Assembly (NCBI GenBank): GCA_944393605.1
Contig: CALYAO010000092.1
Span: 1-37,835 of the forward strand
Source: an uncultured Clostridia bacterium
Lineage (GTDB): Bacteria; Bacillota; Clostridia; UBA1381; UBA9506
DNA length: 37,835 nucleotides
Reading direction: 5' to 3'
The translations under genes were made by a program, and so were the position numbers. Shown here piece after piece: positions 25,450 to 34,589 of this stretch. Each line of letters starts with the position of its first letter. Position 1 is the stretch's first letter. The notes below the pieces were generated by a model, which did not search any database, had not been told where the DNA came from, and saw nothing but the letters and a program-made list of their open reading frames with translations.

Positions 25450-28400
25450 ATGCAAACACGCTGCACCAAAAGGATTCTTGGCTTGCTGCTTGGGATGTGT
25501 CTGCTGCTTGGCGCGTTCCCAGTGCTGGCATACCCACCCGCGGACGACCCGTTTGCGCCCTTGCTGGCGGAGGTGGACAGCGGCACCCTGCCCAAGCTGA
25601 CGGCATTGGATACGGTAAAGCTCATAGAGGACTCCAGCAAGGCCGTTCGGACAATCACCCCAGAGGCAGACGAGAATGCGATGTATATGGGCAAAACGTA
25701 TACCGACGGCGCGGTGAAAACGGAGTTTTTCACGTTTCAATCCTTGCCTGTGTATCTTGAGGGATTCCAGGATGATACGGAGGTATTTGGTTACCTCATG
25801 TACCCGGCTTCTGCGACGGATGGCAGCAATCTGCCCGGGATGCTCCTGTTGCATGGCGGCGGCGGCAGTGCGCAGTTCGTGAATCAGTATGAACAGGCAA
25901 AGCGGTGGGCTGAGGCAGGCTATGTGGTGGCATGCTGTGACCTGCCGGGGATCGCGGGCATTCAGGACTCCGCAGGCAGCGACCTGATGTCCTCGGGGGC
26001 ATGGACCACGGTTGCCTATAACGATCTGACGCCCTACCGGTTTACGGTCACGCCCGACGGCGACCCCACTGGGACGCCCGACCCCAAGATCAGCTGGCTG
26101 TACACGGCGGAGGGCGGCGCGGTGAAGCTGTTTTCGCTGCTGTACAACAATGCGCTGGTGGACCGGACCAAGATGGGTGTCACGGGCATCTCCTGGGGCG
26201 GCTATTCCGCCACCTTTTTGGGCGGCCTGCTGGGCGACCGCGTCCAGGCGGTCGTATCCACCTATGGCAGCGGGTACTATGAGGAGGAATCGGCGTTCCA
26301 TACCTTCATCCGGCCCGAGTATAGCACGTCCTACATCAAAACACAGGAGGCGCTGGATTGCTTCCTCACATACCTGGATGCGGGCCGCCGGAGCGAGAAC
26401 ATGACAGCGGCATACTACGTGGGTGCCGGCACCAACGACAACTGGTTCCGGCCCGTTGCGGTCACCAAGACGCTTTCTGCCATGCAAAGCGCGGATGCGC
26501 GGCTGGGCTTCTCGCCCAATGACAACCATGCGTTTAAGCTCCCGGGTGGCACGGGCGTGACCCGGCGCTCCAATATGCGGATAGAGGAATCCTTCTTTGA
26601 TTATCACCTAAAGGGCGAGGGCTTCGGGTTCAATGAGATTGCATATACCGGCGAGCCCTATCGCAATCCGGCGCCGGCCGACCCGGCCAAGCCCGATGCG
26701 CTGGTGGCGTTTGCGGTGACCAAGGCGGCGGGATCGACTGCGTTTTTAGCCAAGCCCGAACTCTGGTACAGCGAAAAGACCGAGCTGTGGACGGCAAGGG
26801 AGTGGAAGAAACTGGATCCTGCCAACATCTCCGAGACGGGGACCCAAGGGGATACCACCAATTACCTGGCCTCCATCCCATATGACATTGCGGCGCTGGA
26901 TGTGGACTTTTATGTGCTAGTATCCGACTATGTGGAGGACCCGGGCGCATCCGTGACCTTCCCCAATGAGAAGGGACGCAGCACCGTGTCCACCTTTATG
27001 AAAAACACCCGCGGCCTGGTGGTGGATGTCCCGAAGGAGGTTTCCACCGTGTTTTCCATGACACCGGGTGAGGCCGCGGCAGGCGGCGAGCTGTGGCTGC
27101 AGAGCAGCAGTGTTGGGACCGGACAGATTGAAGTGGTTGGCGACCTCTTGTATGTGGTTGGGCGGCATGCGTCGGACGGCATGCTGTATGTCTATCAGCT
27201 CAACGCCGGGAATCCCTCCCAGCGGCCAACGCTGCTCAAAAGCATCCCGCTGGGAGCGCTGGGGACGGACGGCAGCCCTGACATGACCTATTTCCGGAAC
27301 GGTGTGCTGTATACCGCGTCTTACGATGGCAGAAGTGTGGACATGATTGATGTTCGCAATCTAGAAAATGTCACCAAACGCAGCTTTGTCTCCTGCAACA
27401 ACTATACGTCCGGCGCTACAACCGCCGGCACGCTGCGCGGCCTCGGCGGCTACGAGGACGCGCTGTATGTGAGTGACAGCGTTGGCATGCGGGTCATCGA
27501 CGTATCCGACCCCGACAAGGTGACAGAGGAGGCGCTGGCGGCGGAGATTGCGGAGCTTGCGTCCTATGGCGTGAGCAGCAACCAAACTGTCACGCGGGGT
27601 GTCGGCGACGTGCCGGATGGGGTGGACAAAGTCTTAAAGATGGTGATCCCGCGCGCAGACCTGGTGGGGGCTGACCCCGTCCAGAAGATCGTGGCGCATG
27701 ACGGCAGGCTGTATGTGATGGGCAAACGGTCGTGGTATGATGCCGCGGTGTTTGACCTCACAGATCCGCTGCGGCTCACCCCGGTGGACCCGTCCGACAA
27801 GCTGCCCAACAAGATGGGGAGCACCATTGTGGCAAATCACCTGTCGCAGGCGTCCATCCAAGCGGGCGGAACGGGGGAGCTGGGGCTTGGCAATGTGCAT
27901 GAGGCCAACATCAGCGGATTCCACGTGAACGACGACTACATGGTGGTCGTAAACGAAGGCGGCTTGGATGAAAATCGCACCTTTGGGGACGGCGGCATCG
28001 TTTCGGTCGCGCGCCGGACGGATGACGGACTGGGGCTGGGGGAGAACAATTGGTTCCAGATTCCCAAGGTCAACCCCGTGGAGGGAAAGAGTCACAATAT
28101 GATGATCAACTCTTCCCGGCTGGAGGGGAGCTACCTGTTGCTGGCGGAATACCGCGGGGAATGCCGCATTGTGCTCGTGGACATCTCGGATGTGGCCAAT
28201 CCCCGCGTGGTCGCACAGCTGGAGCAGGGGACCGCGACGGGCAACCAGTTTGTCCGCAATCAGCGCTACAAAGACACCATCTATTTGGCCGAGACGTGGA
28301 AAGGCATCCGTGCCATCCGGGCCTATGACATTGTGCTGGACAATCTTGCAGAAGGGGACAGCATTCCGGCGGGTACCTTCACGCTGGAAGGGCATGCGTT

Positions 28401-28956
28401 TAATGCAGACCAGATGCTGGTGACGGTGGACGGCGGCGTGCCGTTTGACGTGGACGTCAATCCCAACAACAGCAAGTTTACGGCATCGCTCGCGGGGCTT
28501 ACCGCCGGGCGGCACACGGTCTCGGTGCAGGCCATCTCCCGCCTGACGGGGGAACCCGCAGTGGAGGAGGTAGACGGTGACCTGCTGCCCGTGTCCAAGA
28601 CCGTGTCCTTTACGGTATCGGGCGAAGGCGCCAAGGTGACCTTCACGCGGGACGGTGAGGAGCTGGGCAACACGCTGCTCAAAGGGGAGATTAAGGCGAC
28701 GCTATCGGAAGAGGCACTTGCGGGCGTAGACGGGGATGCCGTATTCATCCTGGCGTTGTATGAGGATGGGGCGCTGGTATCTGTCAAGTGTAAGGCGGTC
28801 AGCAGCGAGACGGCAGACAAGAGCATCACCATCACCGTGCCGGGGGATACGACGCTGGACATCCCGCCCGAGGGCATGGAGCTCCGGGCCATGCTGTGGA
28901 GCGATTTGGAGGGGCAGCGGCCCCTGATGGATGTTGCGGTCAAACGGGGAAACTGA
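25450..28956 (+). CDS. Secreted multidomain esterase with beta-propeller
   Basis: This 1168-residue protein begins with a signal peptide (basic start, hydrophobic core, cleavage likely after VLA at residue 27). Residues about 80-390 are an alpha/beta hydrolase of the acetyl-esterase or dienelactone-hydrolase type: oxyanion motif LLLHGGGG, nucleophile S248 in GISWGG, probable acid D330 in GAGTND and base H360 in SPNDNH. Residues about 410-535 look like a beta sandwich. Residues about 545-960 carry LVIVD-like propeller blades (for example ALYVSDSVGMRVIDVSDPDK, IVLVDISDVANPR). An Ig-like domain (965-1045) and a short beta domain finish it. No anchor or dockerin is seen. The start codon lies eight bases after GGAG. 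A GH105 gene follows. Substrate unknown; deacetylation of plant polysaccharide is inferred. Confidence 0.82.
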   Translation: MQTRCTKRILGLLLGMCLLLGAFPVLAYPPADDPFAPLLAEVDSGTLPKLTALDTVKLIEDSSKAVRTITPEADENAMYMGKTYTDGAVKTEFFTFQSLPVYLEGFQDDTEVFGYLMYPASATDGSNLPGMLLLHGGGGSAQFVNQYEQAKRWAEAGYVVACCDLPGIAGIQDSAGSDLMSSGAWTTVAYNDLTPYRFTVTPDGDPTGTPDPKISWLYTAEGGAVKLFSLLYNNALVDRTKMGVTGISWGGYSATFLGGLLGDRVQAVVSTYGSGYYEEESAFHTFIRPEYSTSYIKTQEALDCFLTYLDAGRRSENMTAAYYVGAGTNDNWFRPVAVTKTLSAMQSADARLGFSPNDNHAFKLPGGTGVTRRSNMRIEESFFDYHLKGEGFGFNEIAYTGEPYRNPAPADPAKPDALVAFAVTKAAGSTAFLAKPELWYSEKTELWTAREWKKLDPANISETGTQGDTTNYLASIPYDIAALDVDFYVLVSDYVEDPGASVTFPNEKGRSTVSTFMKNTRGLVVDVPKEVSTVFSMTPGEAAAGGELWLQSSSVGTGQIEVVGDLLYVVGRHASDGMLYVYQLNAGNPSQRPTLLKSIPLGALGTDGSPDMTYFRNGVLYTASYDGRSVDMIDVRNLENVTKRSFVSCNNYTSGATTAGTLRGLGGYEDALYVSDSVGMRVIDVSDPDKVTEEALAAEIAELASYGVSSNQTVTRGVGDVPDGVDKVLKMVIPRADLVGADPVQKIVAHDGRLYVMGKRSWYDAAVFDLTDPLRLTPVDPSDKLPNKMGSTIVANHLSQASIQAGGTGELGLGNVHEANISGFHVNDDYMVVVNEGGLDENRTFGDGGIVSVARRTDDGLGLGENNWFQIPKVNPVEGKSHNMMINSSRLEGSYLLLAEYRGECRIVLVDISDVANPRVVAQLEQGTATGNQFVRNQRYKDTIYLAETWKGIRAIRAYDIVLDNLAEGDSIPAGTFTLEGHAFNADQMLVTVDGGVPFDVDVNPNNSKFTASLAGLTAGRHTVSVQAISRLTGEPAVEEVDGDLLPVSKTVSFTVSGEGAKVTFTRDGEELGNTLLKGEIKATLSEEALAGVDGDAVFILALYEDGALVSVKCKAVSSETADKSITITVPGDTTLDIPPEGMELRAMLWSDLEGQRPLMDVAVKRGN

Positions 28957-28971
28957 GGATAGATCGGGAAG

Positions 28972-28998
28972 CGGCGGGCGACAGTTCCGCCGTTTCTT
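28972..28998 (+). terminator. Weak hairpin between esterase and GH105 genes
   Basis: CGGCGG (28972-28977) pairs with CCGCCG (28987-28992), followed by TTTCTT. It may reduce rather than stop transcription into the next gene. Confidence 0.4.
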
Positions 28999-29046
28999 AT
29001 GTGCCGGGATGAGGAGCCGGCGATCAAACGGAAGGGGAGGCAACCT

Positions 29047-30108
29047 ATGCGGACAAAACAGGAATACGAGACCCTGCTGCGGCGGGTCGCGGAGCAGATG
29101 ACCAGCATTGGGGAAAGTACGTTTGAGGAGGCGTGTCCCATCAGCATCGTGGACATCCACCGTTGGGAGTGGGCACAGGGCGTTGGGCTGTATGGCCTGT
29201 TTCGGTACTATGAGATGGGCGGAGATGCGTCGTTTTTGGACTTTTTGGAGCAGTGGTATGCGGCGCGGATTGCGGAAGGGCTGCCCGAGAAGAACGTCAA
29301 TACGGTCGCACCCATGCTGACACTGGCGCTCTTGGCCGAAAAGACGGGGGACAATACCTATATGCCCCTCATGCAGGAATGGGCGGACTGGGTGATGCGG
29401 GACATGCCGCGCACCGAGGAAGGCGGCCTGCAGCACATTGCCAGCGGTGTCACAAACGAGCAGCAGCTCTGGGATGATACGCTGTTTATGACGGTGTTGT
29501 TTTTGGCCAAGTTTGGCACCATGACGGGCAATGACGCCTATGTGCAGGAGTCGGTGCGGCAGTTTTTGCTGCACATCAAGTATCTGACCGATCCCAAGAC
29601 GGGGCTGTGGTTTCACGGATGGACCTTTTTGGGAAGGCACCACTTTGCGGATGCGCTGTGGGGGCGGGGAAACTGCTGGTATACGGCGGGCGTGGTGGAC
29701 TATCTGGAGATGGTGGCGCTGCCAGCGGGCGTGCGGACGTTTCTGATTGACACCCTGTGGGCGCAGGTCCGGGCGCTCATGGCGTGCCAGGATGCGGGCG
29801 GCCTGTGGCACACCTTGTTGAATGACCCCGGTTCCTACTTGGAGGCATCCGCTACTGCGGGCTTCGGATATGGCATTCTAAAGGGGGTGCGCATGGGGTA
29901 TTTGCCCGACGCCTGCCGGGAGACGGGGGTGCGTGCGCTGGAGGCGGTGTGCCGCTGTATCGCGCCCGACGGCACGGTGGAGCAGGTATCCTACGGCACG
30001 GCGGTGGGACATACGCTGGAGGAATATCGCAACATCCCCATCTGCCCCATGACCTATGGGAACGCGCTGACCATCCTGTTGCTGACCGAGGGGCTGCGGT
30101 TGGATTAA
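29047..30108 (+). CDS. Glycoside hydrolase family 105 (unsaturated rhamnogalacturonyl hydrolase type)
   Basis: This 353-residue protein shows the YteR/YesR pattern of an alpha6/alpha6 barrel: HRWEWAQGVGLYGLFRYYE, KNVNTVAPMLTLALL, QQLWDDTLFMTVLFLAKFG, LWFHGWTF and HHFADALWGRGNCWYTAG. GH105 enzymes remove the unsaturated uronic acid left at the end of oligosaccharides by polysaccharide lyases acting on rhamnogalacturonan or related glycans. There is no signal peptide, so it probably acts in the cytoplasm on imported oligosaccharides. The ATG follows GGGGAGG by six bases. It lies 90 bases after the secreted esterase gene and is followed by a terminator. Confidence 0.88.
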   Translation: MRTKQEYETLLRRVAEQMTSIGESTFEEACPISIVDIHRWEWAQGVGLYGLFRYYEMGGDASFLDFLEQWYAARIAEGLPEKNVNTVAPMLTLALLAEKTGDNTYMPLMQEWADWVMRDMPRTEEGGLQHIASGVTNEQQLWDDTLFMTVLFLAKFGTMTGNDAYVQESVRQFLLHIKYLTDPKTGLWFHGWTFLGRHHFADALWGRGNCWYTAGVVDYLEMVALPAGVRTFLIDTLWAQVRALMACQDAGGLWHTLLNDPGSYLEASATAGFGYGILKGVRMGYLPDACRETGVRALEAVCRCIAPDGTVEQVSYGTAVGHTLEEYRNIPICPMTYGNALTILLLTEGLRLD

Positions 30109-30117
30109 AAGAAAATG

Positions 30118-30150
30118 AGCGGTCTGCTCTGTTGGCAGGCCGCTTTTTTT
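30118..30150 (+). terminator. Rho-independent terminator after the GH105 gene
   Basis: AGCGGTCTGC pairs with GCAGGCCGCT (one G-U) and is followed by seven T residues. Confidence 0.92.
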
Positions 30151-30188
30151 GCATGTGCAAAGCGGTGGATGGCTTGCGCAAGTTTTGG

Positions 30189-30217
30189 TTGCATCTGGGA
30201 GCGGGAAATGGTATACT
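30189..30217 (+). promoter_or_regulatory. Sigma-A promoter of xseA
   Basis: TTGCAT (30189-30194), 17-base spacer, TATACT (30212-30217). The leader is about 125 bases with no gene in it. Confidence 0.85.
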
Positions 30218-30347
30218 AAAAAGTGGACTGGCTGTGTAACAGCATTTTACAGACAGAAGCAAGATGCTTTGGATCATGGGCGCGCTGTGACGTGCGGACA
30301 TGCGCCAAAGCATTCCGCATATGCTGGAGGGACAAGGAGAAGCAGAC

Positions 30348-31553
30348 ATGGCAGAACTACTGACCGTCACGGTATCCCAACTCAACAACTACATCAAACG
30401 TGTCATGGACGCAAATGGCTACCTCTCCCAGATCTGGGTGAAGGGAGAGCTGTCCAATTTCAAGCGGCACTATTCGGGCCATATCTACATGACCTTAAAG
30501 GACGAGACCTCCGCCATCCGCGCGGTGATGTTTCGGTCATCGGCAGCAGCGCTGGCGTTTGAACCTGAAAATGGCATGAAGGTGCTGGCGCGCGGGCGGG
30601 TGTCGGTCTATGAGCGGGACGGGCAGTATCAGCTCTATGTGGAGGAGATGCAGCCTGACGGACTGGGCGCGCTGTATGTGGCATTTGAGCAACTCAAAGC
30701 CCGGTTGGGGGAAGAAGGCCTCTTTGACGAGGAGTATAAGAAGCCCATCCCGCGCTTCCCGCGGCGCATTGGTGTGGTGACCGCCAAAACGGGCGCGGCG
30801 GTACGGGATATTATCAACGTCCTTTCCCGGCGGTATCCACTGGCGGAGGTGTATGTCTGCCCCGTGCTGGTGCAGGGGGAGGCGGCCGCGGGGGAGATTG
30901 CCGCTGCCATCTCCTATCTCAATGAGACCGACTTTGTGGATGTCATCATCGCAGGGCGGGGCGGCGGCTCCATGGAGGACTTGTGGGCGTTTAACGAGGA
31001 GATTGTCGCGCGCGCCATCTTCGCGTCCCGCATTCCTGTGATATCGGCGGTGGGGCATGAGGTGGACTTTACCATCGCGGATTTTGTGGCAGACCTGCGG
31101 GCGCCAACGCCGTCCGCTGCGGCAGAGCTTGCGGTGCCCGACGCGGCAGAGCTGAAAACCCGCATCGCCCAGCTTGCCGACCGCATGACATACCGCATGA
31201 ACGGCTTGCTGGAAGGGTGGCAAAAGACGCTGGCATCCCTCTCGGAGGCGCGTGCGTTTGTGCAGTTTGGCAGCCAGCTGGCGGATCGGCGGATCTATGT
31301 GGACGATTTGGCCGCGCAGCTGGCGCGGGCCATGGACGGGGAGATACAGGGCAAACGGGACCGGCTGTCCGCCCTGTCGGGCAAGCTGGATGCACTGAGC
31401 CCCCTCAAAGTCCTGGGCCGCGGGTATGCCATTGCGCGGGATGCGTCGGGCGGTGTGGTCCGTTCGGTGGCGGACGTGGCGCCCGGCGACCGGCTGAACG
31501 TGCGGCTGGCGGATGGGGAACTTGCGTGTGAAGTCTTGGAGGAGGTTCAATAG
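30348..31553 (+). CDS. xseA: Exodeoxyribonuclease VII large subunit
   Basis: This 401-residue protein has the N-terminal OB fold (TVTVSQLNNYIKRVMD, IWVKGELSNFK) and the catalytic region with FPRRIGVVTAKTGAAVRDI, VIIAGRGGGSMEDLWAFNEE, SAVGHEVDFTIADFVADLRAPTPS split across its core, then a coiled-coil segment and the C-terminal LSPLKVLGRGYAIA motif. It degrades single-stranded DNA together with many copies of XseB. The start at 30348 follows AAGGAG by eight bases. The normal partner gene xseB does not follow; a thioesterase gene starts on the next base. Confidence 0.95.
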   Translation: MAELLTVTVSQLNNYIKRVMDANGYLSQIWVKGELSNFKRHYSGHIYMTLKDETSAIRAVMFRSSAAALAFEPENGMKVLARGRVSVYERDGQYQLYVEEMQPDGLGALYVAFEQLKARLGEEGLFDEEYKKPIPRFPRRIGVVTAKTGAAVRDIINVLSRRYPLAEVYVCPVLVQGEAAAGEIAAAISYLNETDFVDVIIAGRGGGSMEDLWAFNEEIVARAIFASRIPVISAVGHEVDFTIADFVADLRAPTPSAAAELAVPDAAELKTRIAQLADRMTYRMNGLLEGWQKTLASLSEARAFVQFGSQLADRRIYVDDLAAQLARAMDGEIQGKRDRLSALSGKLDALSPLKVLGRGYAIARDASGGVVRSVADVAPGDRLNVRLADGELACEVLEEVQ

Positions 31554-31973
31554 ATGAAGGTTTACGAGACAGAGCTCACGGTGCGGTATGCGGAAACCGA
31601 CCAGATGGGGATTGTGCACCACTCGCGCTACTACCCCTGGTTTGAGGTGGGGCGGACGGAGTTTTTTGCAAGCGGCGGCATGCGGTATGGGGACATGGAG
31701 AAACGGGGGGTCATGCTCCCGCTGGTGGAGACCTCCTGCCGGTACATCGTTCCTGCGCGGTATGAGGACGTGGTTGTGATTCGGACGTCTGTCGCGGAGC
31801 TCAGCCCCGTTAAGATCCGGTTCGCATACGATGTGGTGCGCAAGGCGGATGGGGTGCTGCTGGCACGGGGCGGGACGCTTCTGGCATTTACCGATACGAA
31901 CTTCCGGCCCATCAATGTGAAAAAACGCGTCCCCGAGGTGTGGGACTATATCAACCGGTTGATCGCGGAATAA
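31554..31973 (+). CDS. YbgC/FadM-type acyl-CoA thioesterase (hotdog fold)
   Basis: This 139-residue protein has the hotdog thioesterase signature [20 protein letters not shown], with the conserved Asp in the YbgC-type active site, and the central [20 protein letters not shown] strands. It likely hydrolyses acyl-CoA or acyl-carrier-protein thioesters. The ATG comes immediately after the xseA TAG, and GGAGGAGG lies inside the end of xseA, so translation is coupled. It takes the place usually held by xseB. Confidence 0.92.
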   Translation: MKVYETELTVRYAETDQMGIVHHSRYYPWFEVGRTEFFASGGMRYGDMEKRGVMLPLVETSCRYIVPARYEDVVVIRTSVAELSPVKIRFAYDVVRKADGVLLARGGTLLAFTDTNFRPINVKKRVPEVWDYINRLIAE

Positions 31974-31987
31974 CAGGAGGAACGAGC

Positions 31988-33658
31988 ATGCTGACAGACA
32001 TTGAAATCGCACAGGCAGTGGCCATGCGCCCCATCGCCGAAGTGGCGGCGGACCTGGGAATTTTGGAGGATGAGCTGGAATATTATGGAAAATATAAGGC
32101 CAAGCTGAATGGCGGGCTGTGGGAGCGCGTGAAGGACCGGCCTGACGGCAAGCTGGTCTTGGTAACCGCCATCAACCCAACCCCGGCGGGGGAGGGTAAG
32201 ACCACTACCACCGTGGGGCTGGGACAGGCCATGGGCAAATTGGGCAAAAAGGCCCTCATCGCGCTCCGGGAACCCTCCATGGGGCCTGTGATGGGCGTCA
32301 AGGGTGGCGCCGCGGGCGGCGGCTATGCGCAGGTGGTTCCCATGGAGGACATCAACTTACACTTTACGGGGGACATGCATGCCATCACCGCAGCCAACAA
32401 CCTCCTGTGCGCCATGATCGACAACCACATCAAGCAGGGCAACGAACTGGGTATCGACCCGACCCGCATTGTGTTCAAACGCTGCCTGGACATGAACGAC
32501 CGGGCGCTGCGCGAGGTGGTGGTGGGCCTGGGCGGGCGCGTGAACGGTGTGCCCCGGGAGGATGGCTTTGTCATCACGGTCGCGTCGGAGGTCATGGCGG
32601 TGTTGTGTCTCGCGTCAGGCCTGCCCGACCTCAAGGCCCGGCTGGGAGAGATCATTGCGGCCTATGGCTATGATGGGCGGGAAATCAAGGCCAAAGAGCT
32701 GGGGGCGGCGGGCGCCATGGCGACGCTGCTCAAAGACGCCATCCATCCCAATCTGGTGCAGACGCTGGAGGGTACCCCTTGCCTCATGCACGGCGGGCCC
32801 TTTGCCAACATCGCGCACGGGTGCAACAGCGTGCTGGCAACTCGGCTGGCGCTCAAGCTGGGGGATATCGTGATCACTGAGGCGGGTTTTGGCGCGGACC
32901 TGGGCGCGGAGAAGTTTTTGGATATCAAGTGCCGCGCGGCGGGCCTGCGGCCCGATGCCGTGGTGGTGGTCGCGACAGTGCGGGCTTTAAAGTACAACGG
33001 CGGCGTCAAAAAGGCGGACCTGGCGGCGCCCAATGTGGATGCGCTGGCGCGGGGCATCGTAAACCTTGGCAAGCATATTGAAAACATGCGCAAATATGGT
33101 CTTCCCGTCATTGTGGCGGCCAACCGGTTTGGGACGGATTCGGAGGAGGAACTCGCGTATATCCGGGACTACTGCACCGAGCAGGGGGCGGCGTTTGCGC
33201 TGTCCGACGTCTTTGCGGAAGGCGGCGCTGGCGGCCGTGCGCTGGCGGAGCAGGTGCTTTCGGTGTTGGAAACGCAGGAGAGCCACTATGCGCCCATTTA
33301 CGATGCGGCGCGGCCCATCAAGGAGAAGATTGAGACCGTTGTGCGGGAGATCTACGGCGGCGCGGGCGTCAGCTATAGCCCAGCGGCGGAGCGGCAGATC
33401 AAGACCCTCACCGAAATGGGGTATGGCGCTTTGCCCGTCTGTATCGCCAAGACGCAGTACTCCCTGTCGGATGACCCGACGCTGTTGGGGCGGCCTGAGG
33501 GCTTTACCGTGACCGTGCGGGAGGTCAAGGCCTATGCGGGCGCGGGGTTTGTGACGGTGCTGACCGGGGACATCATGACCATGCCGGGGCTGCCCAAAGT
33601 GCCCTGTGCGGAGAAGATTGACATCCGGGAGGATGGAAGCATTACGGGGCTGTTTTAA
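31988..33658 (+). CDS. fhs: Formate-tetrahydrofolate ligase
   Basis: This 556-residue enzyme makes 10-formyl-tetrahydrofolate from formate and ATP, feeding purine and one-carbon metabolism and, in acetogens, the Wood-Ljungdahl methyl branch. It has the nucleotide site [14 protein letters not shown] (65-78), [20 protein letters not shown] and [17 protein letters not shown]. The length matches the family. The start at 31988 follows AGGAGG by seven bases. It is third in the xseA transcript and is followed by a strong terminator. No other one-carbon genes are adjacent. Confidence 0.97.
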   Translation: MLTDIEIAQAVAMRPIAEVAADLGILEDELEYYGKYKAKLNGGLWERVKDRPDGKLVLVTAINPTPAGEGKTTTTVGLGQAMGKLGKKALIALREPSMGPVMGVKGGAAGGGYAQVVPMEDINLHFTGDMHAITAANNLLCAMIDNHIKQGNELGIDPTRIVFKRCLDMNDRALREVVVGLGGRVNGVPREDGFVITVASEVMAVLCLASGLPDLKARLGEIIAAYGYDGREIKAKELGAAGAMATLLKDAIHPNLVQTLEGTPCLMHGGPFANIAHGCNSVLATRLALKLGDIVITEAGFGADLGAEKFLDIKCRAAGLRPDAVVVVATVRALKYNGGVKKADLAAPNVDALARGIVNLGKHIENMRKYGLPVIVAANRFGTDSEEELAYIRDYCTEQGAAFALSDVFAEGGAGGRALAEQVLSVLETQESHYAPIYDAARPIKEKIETVVREIYGGAGVSYSPAAERQIKTLTEMGYGALPVCIAKTQYSLSDDPTLLGRPEGFTVTVREVKAYAGAGFVTVLTGDIMTMPGLPKVPCAEKIDIREDGSITGLF

Positions 33659-33665
33659 AAAAAGC

Positions 33666-33698
33666 AAAAGCCGTCACAGGGCTGTGACGGCTTTTTTT
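33666..33698 (+). terminator. Rho-independent terminator after fhs
   Basis: A perfect 14-bp stem (33666-33679 with 33682-33695) and T run. It ends the xseA-thioesterase-fhs unit. Confidence 0.94.
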
Positions 33699-33741
33699 GG
33701 GCTATGCGCATTTTTCTTGCCTGCAAATTTGTCTGTTTTTG

Positions 33742-33770
33742 TTGAATCGGGCGAATGGGTATGGTACAAT
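33742..33770 (+). promoter_or_regulatory. Sigma-A promoter of thyX
   Basis: TTGAAT (33742-33747), 17-base spacer, TACAAT (33765-33770), 46 bases before the start codon. Confidence 0.8.
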
Positions 33771-33816
33771 AAATGAGTTACTATGGATGCGTGTGGCGGT
33801 GCTGAGGAGGACAAAG

Positions 33817-34575
33817 ATGGCAATTCATGTGGAACTGTTGCAATATACCGGGGACCCCGAGCGGCTGGTGTCGGCCGCGGCCAAGCTGTGCTATTCCAGC
33901 GCGGGGATTGAAGATGTGATGGAGGGACTGAACGAGGAAAAGACACAGCGTTTTCTTGCCATGCTGATGGAGATGGGGCACGAGAGCCCCATTGAGCATG
34001 TGTCCTTCACGTTTGGGGTGGAGGGCGTCAGCCGGAGCCTGCTCGCGCAGCTCACCCGGCACCGGCTGGCGAGCTACAGCGTGAAGTCCCAGCGGTATGT
34101 GAAGGAGGGACAGTTTGCGTTTGTGGTGCCCCCTGAGATTGAAAACCTGCCCGAGGCGAAGGCGGTCTATCTAAAGGCCATGGCGGATGACCAGGCGGCA
34201 TACGATAAGCTCACGGGGTTGCTGTTTGAGAAGCATTTTGCTGCGCTGACGGCAGATGGGATGCCCGAGAAGAAGGCGAAAAGCACGGCGGAGAAGATGG
34301 CCATTGAGGATGCGCGGTTCGTGCTGCCCAATGCATGCGAGACCAAACTCATGGTCACCATGAACGCGCGGAGCCTCATGAATTTCTTCCATCATCGCTG
34401 CTGCAACCGTGCCCAGTGGGAGATTCGGGAGCTGGCAGATCAGATGCTGGCGCTGGTGCGGGAGGTCGCACCCACGCTGTTCGCCCATGCGGGCCCCAGC
34501 TGTGTGGCGGGCCCCTGTCCCGAGGGGAAGATGAGCTGCGGCAGGATGGCCCAGATGCGGGAACGGTACCGGTAA
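33817..34575 (+). CDS. thyX: Flavin-dependent thymidylate synthase
   Basis: This 252-residue enzyme methylates dUMP to dTMP using FAD and methylene-tetrahydrofolate. The ThyX signature RHR-x7-S is present as R81-H82-R83 ... S91 ([11 protein letters not shown]). [12 protein letters not shown] and [14 protein letters not shown] are also family-typical. The start at 33817 follows GAGGAGG by six bases; the longer open frame overlaps the promoter. Thymidylate kinase lies two genes downstream in the same direction. Confidence 0.96.
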   Translation: MAIHVELLQYTGDPERLVSAAAKLCYSSAGIEDVMEGLNEEKTQRFLAMLMEMGHESPIEHVSFTFGVEGVSRSLLAQLTRHRLASYSVKSQRYVKEGQFAFVVPPEIENLPEAKAVYLKAMADDQAAYDKLTGLLFEKHFAALTADGMPEKKAKSTAEKMAIEDARFVLPNACETKLMVTMNARSLMNFFHHRCCNRAQWEIRELADQMLALVREVAPTLFAHAGPSCVAGPCPEGKMSCGRMAQMRERYR

Positions 34576-34589
34576 AGGTGGGAAGAAGG

